Positions 11,622 through 12,672 of a DNA stretch of 12,672 bases are shown one piece after another; positions within the stretch are counted from its first letter, which is position 1; the number at the start of each line of letters is the position of its first letter. The stretch is taken from contig DAVH01000058.1 of NCBI GenBank assembly GCA_002508545.1, positions 22,686 through 35,357 on the forward strand, given 5' to 3'. The position numbers and the translations under genes were made by a program. The stretch is from Methanomassiliicoccus sp. UBA6 (GTDB lineage Archaea > Thermoplasmatota > Thermoplasmata > Methanomassiliicoccales > Methanomassiliicoccaceae). Under the pieces are notes generated by a model. It was not told where the DNA came from. It saw only the letters and a program-made list of their open reading frames with translations, and made no database searches.

Positions 11622-12672
11622 AGCGCGCTCGGAGCGCGTTGATGAACCTCAGCGCTCCCACGGTCTCCGGGACGTCGTGCACCCGCACTATGCTGGCCCC
11701 GTTAAATGCCGCCGTCGCTGCCGCGGCCAGGCTGCCGCCGGTCCGCCACTCTCGGGTATCCCCGGCGATCCGGGTAACGAAGCCTTTCCTCGAGGCGCCG
11801 ATCAGCACCGGCCTCCCGGCGCACCTCAGCTCCCTCGCCCGGTCCAGTATCTCCATATTGTGCTCGGCGAGCTTGCCGAAGCCGATGCCCGGGTCAAGGA
11901 TCACCTGCTGCCTCGGGAGGCCTGAGCGCTCGGCCGCGTCCATCTGCTCCTCCCAGAACCACATGATGTCGCCGATGACATCGTCGTAGCTTTCCGGCGT
12001 GACCGTCCTCTGCATCGTCTGGGGCTCGCCCAGCATGTGCATGAGGACCGCCGGGACGCCGGCCTCGGCGGCCACCTCGGCCATCCCCGGGGACCGGAGG
12101 CCCGCCACGTCGTTGATCATCCTCGCCCCCGCCTTGATCGCTTCCCTCGCCACCTCGGGCTTCATCGTGTCGACCGAGATGGGCGTCTCGGTGCGCACCG
12201 AAATCTCCCGAATCACCGGCACCACCCGCTTCAGCTCCTCGTCCAGCGGCACCGGGGTCGCCCCGGGCCGGGTGGACTCGCCGCCGACGTCGATGATGTC
12301 GGCGCCCTCCTCGACCATGGCCATCGCCCTCAGCACGCTCGCCTCCACGGTCGCGTGGGAGCCTCCGTCGGAGAACGAGTCCGGCGTGACGTTCAGTATG
12401 CCCATGACCAGGGGGCGCTCGAAGGTCAGCTTTCCTCCCGGGATGGTCACCGGGGGAGCATCGTTGGACCGGTATGCGCGGAGGACCGGAGCGAAATGAT
12501 CGGGGCCCAGGAGGCTCCCGGCGCTCCGGGCGAGGGCGTCAGCGTCGCCGAGCAGGAAAGCCCGGGGACGGCGTCCCCTGTCGGAAAAGGAAAGCGCGAT
12601 GCTTTCGGCGCGTGCCCGCCGGCGGACCTCGTCCAGCTCGGCGGCCTCGCCCTCGATGAACAGGCCCAGGCA
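11614..12672 (-). CDS. folP: Dihydropteroate synthase, long form, 5-prime end outside window
   Basis: The enzyme joins p-aminobenzoate to 6-hydroxymethyl-dihydropterin diphosphate in folate synthesis. The catalytic barrel holds all signature motifs (numbering from an in-frame GTG at 12450): GILNVTPDSFSDGG at 17-30, GADIIDVGGESTRPGA at about 49-64, SVDTMKPEVA, MINDVAGLR, DPGIGFGK, GASRKGF and RVHDV. The frame stays open upstream of 12450 for 74 more codons to the window edge without an ATG, GTG or TTG. It includes AFLLGDADALARSAG and LGPDHFAPVLRAYRSND, and no ribosome binding site precedes the GTG. The protein is therefore at least 352 residues, with an N-terminal domain like that of the longer (about 400-residue) synthases of some archaea and bacteria. 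Its stop overlaps the convergent DUF2116-like gene. In an archaeon it implies folate use or a related pterin pathway. Confidence 0.92.
   Translation of the reverse strand, partial: CLGLFIEGEAAELDEVRRRARAESIALSFSDRGRRPRAFLLGDADALARSAGSLLGPDHFAPVLRAYRSNDAPPVTIPGGKLTFERPLVMGILNVTPDSFSDGGSHATVEASVLRAMAMVEEGADIIDVGGESTRPGATPVPLDEELKRVVPVIREISVRTETPISVDTMKPEVAREAIKAGARMINDVAGLRSPGMAEVAAEAGVPAVLMHMLGEPQTMQRTVTPESYDDVIGDIMWFWEEQMDAAERSGLPRQQVILDPGIGFGKLAEHNMEILDRARELRCAGRPVLIGASRKGFVTRIAGDTREWRTGGSLAAAATAAFNGASIVRVHDVPETVGALRFINALRARSR

Noticed and set aside
12448..12456. Possible frameshift at the C5 run before GTG 12450 in folP
   Set aside because: Re-reading the codons shows that the upstream sequence is in the same frame as the catalytic domain, so no frameshift is needed.

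Overview
The window looks archaeal, most likely a GC-rich member of the Thermoplasmatota such as Methanomassiliicoccales (inference, about 0.6). The reasons are frequent AGG arginine codons, BRE/TATA-like elements about 25-30 bases before probable transcript starts, one probably leaderless gene, a small zinc-ribbon membrane protein of the archaeal DUF2116 type, and a TrpD-family paralog. I see no rRNA, tRNA, CRISPR array, transposase or phage gene. Genes are short transcription units on both strands and fill nearly all of the window.

Left part (1-2180, minus strand): a tightly coupled operon. It runs from a two-helix membrane zinc-ribbon protein to a DUF2207-like membrane protein whose cytoplasmic C-terminus ends in six Cys-Ala pairs plus GGGR, then to the first 56 codons of a protein cut by the window edge. 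That fragment resembles the N-terminus of a radical SAM enzyme family. Together these suggest a membrane protein whose Cys-Ala tail is modified by a dedicated maturase. This is the best candidate here for an undescribed system.

Next come an SDR oxidoreductase (minus, 2221-3087) and, divergent from it, a secreted, membrane-anchored GH-A clan glycoside hydrolase with a PKD domain (plus, 3283-5367). The AT-rich spacer between them holds inverted repeats, and the hydrolase mRNA has a leader hairpin abutting its ribosome binding site. Region 5368-5884 holds a pyrimidine-rich terminator and two possible small overlapping ORFs. An alpha/beta hydrolase (5885-6742) lacks the nucleophile serine. A two-domain rhodanese sulfurtransferase (minus, 6786-7655) is divergent from a 4Fe-4S ferredoxin-domain protein (7803-8504).

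Right part: a zinc-dependent MDR dehydrogenase and a TrpD-like phosphoribosyltransferase with altered motifs form a coupled pair (8631-10792). Two matching palindromes, TTGGAT-N5-ATCCAA, flank their promoter. They are followed by an unrecognised 130-residue protein (minus, 10799-11191), a spacer at 11192-11426 in which I see only promoter-like AT patches, the DUF2116-type mini-protein (11427-11621), and a long-form dihydropteroate synthase (minus, 11614 to the window edge) whose N-terminal domain is truncated by the edge.
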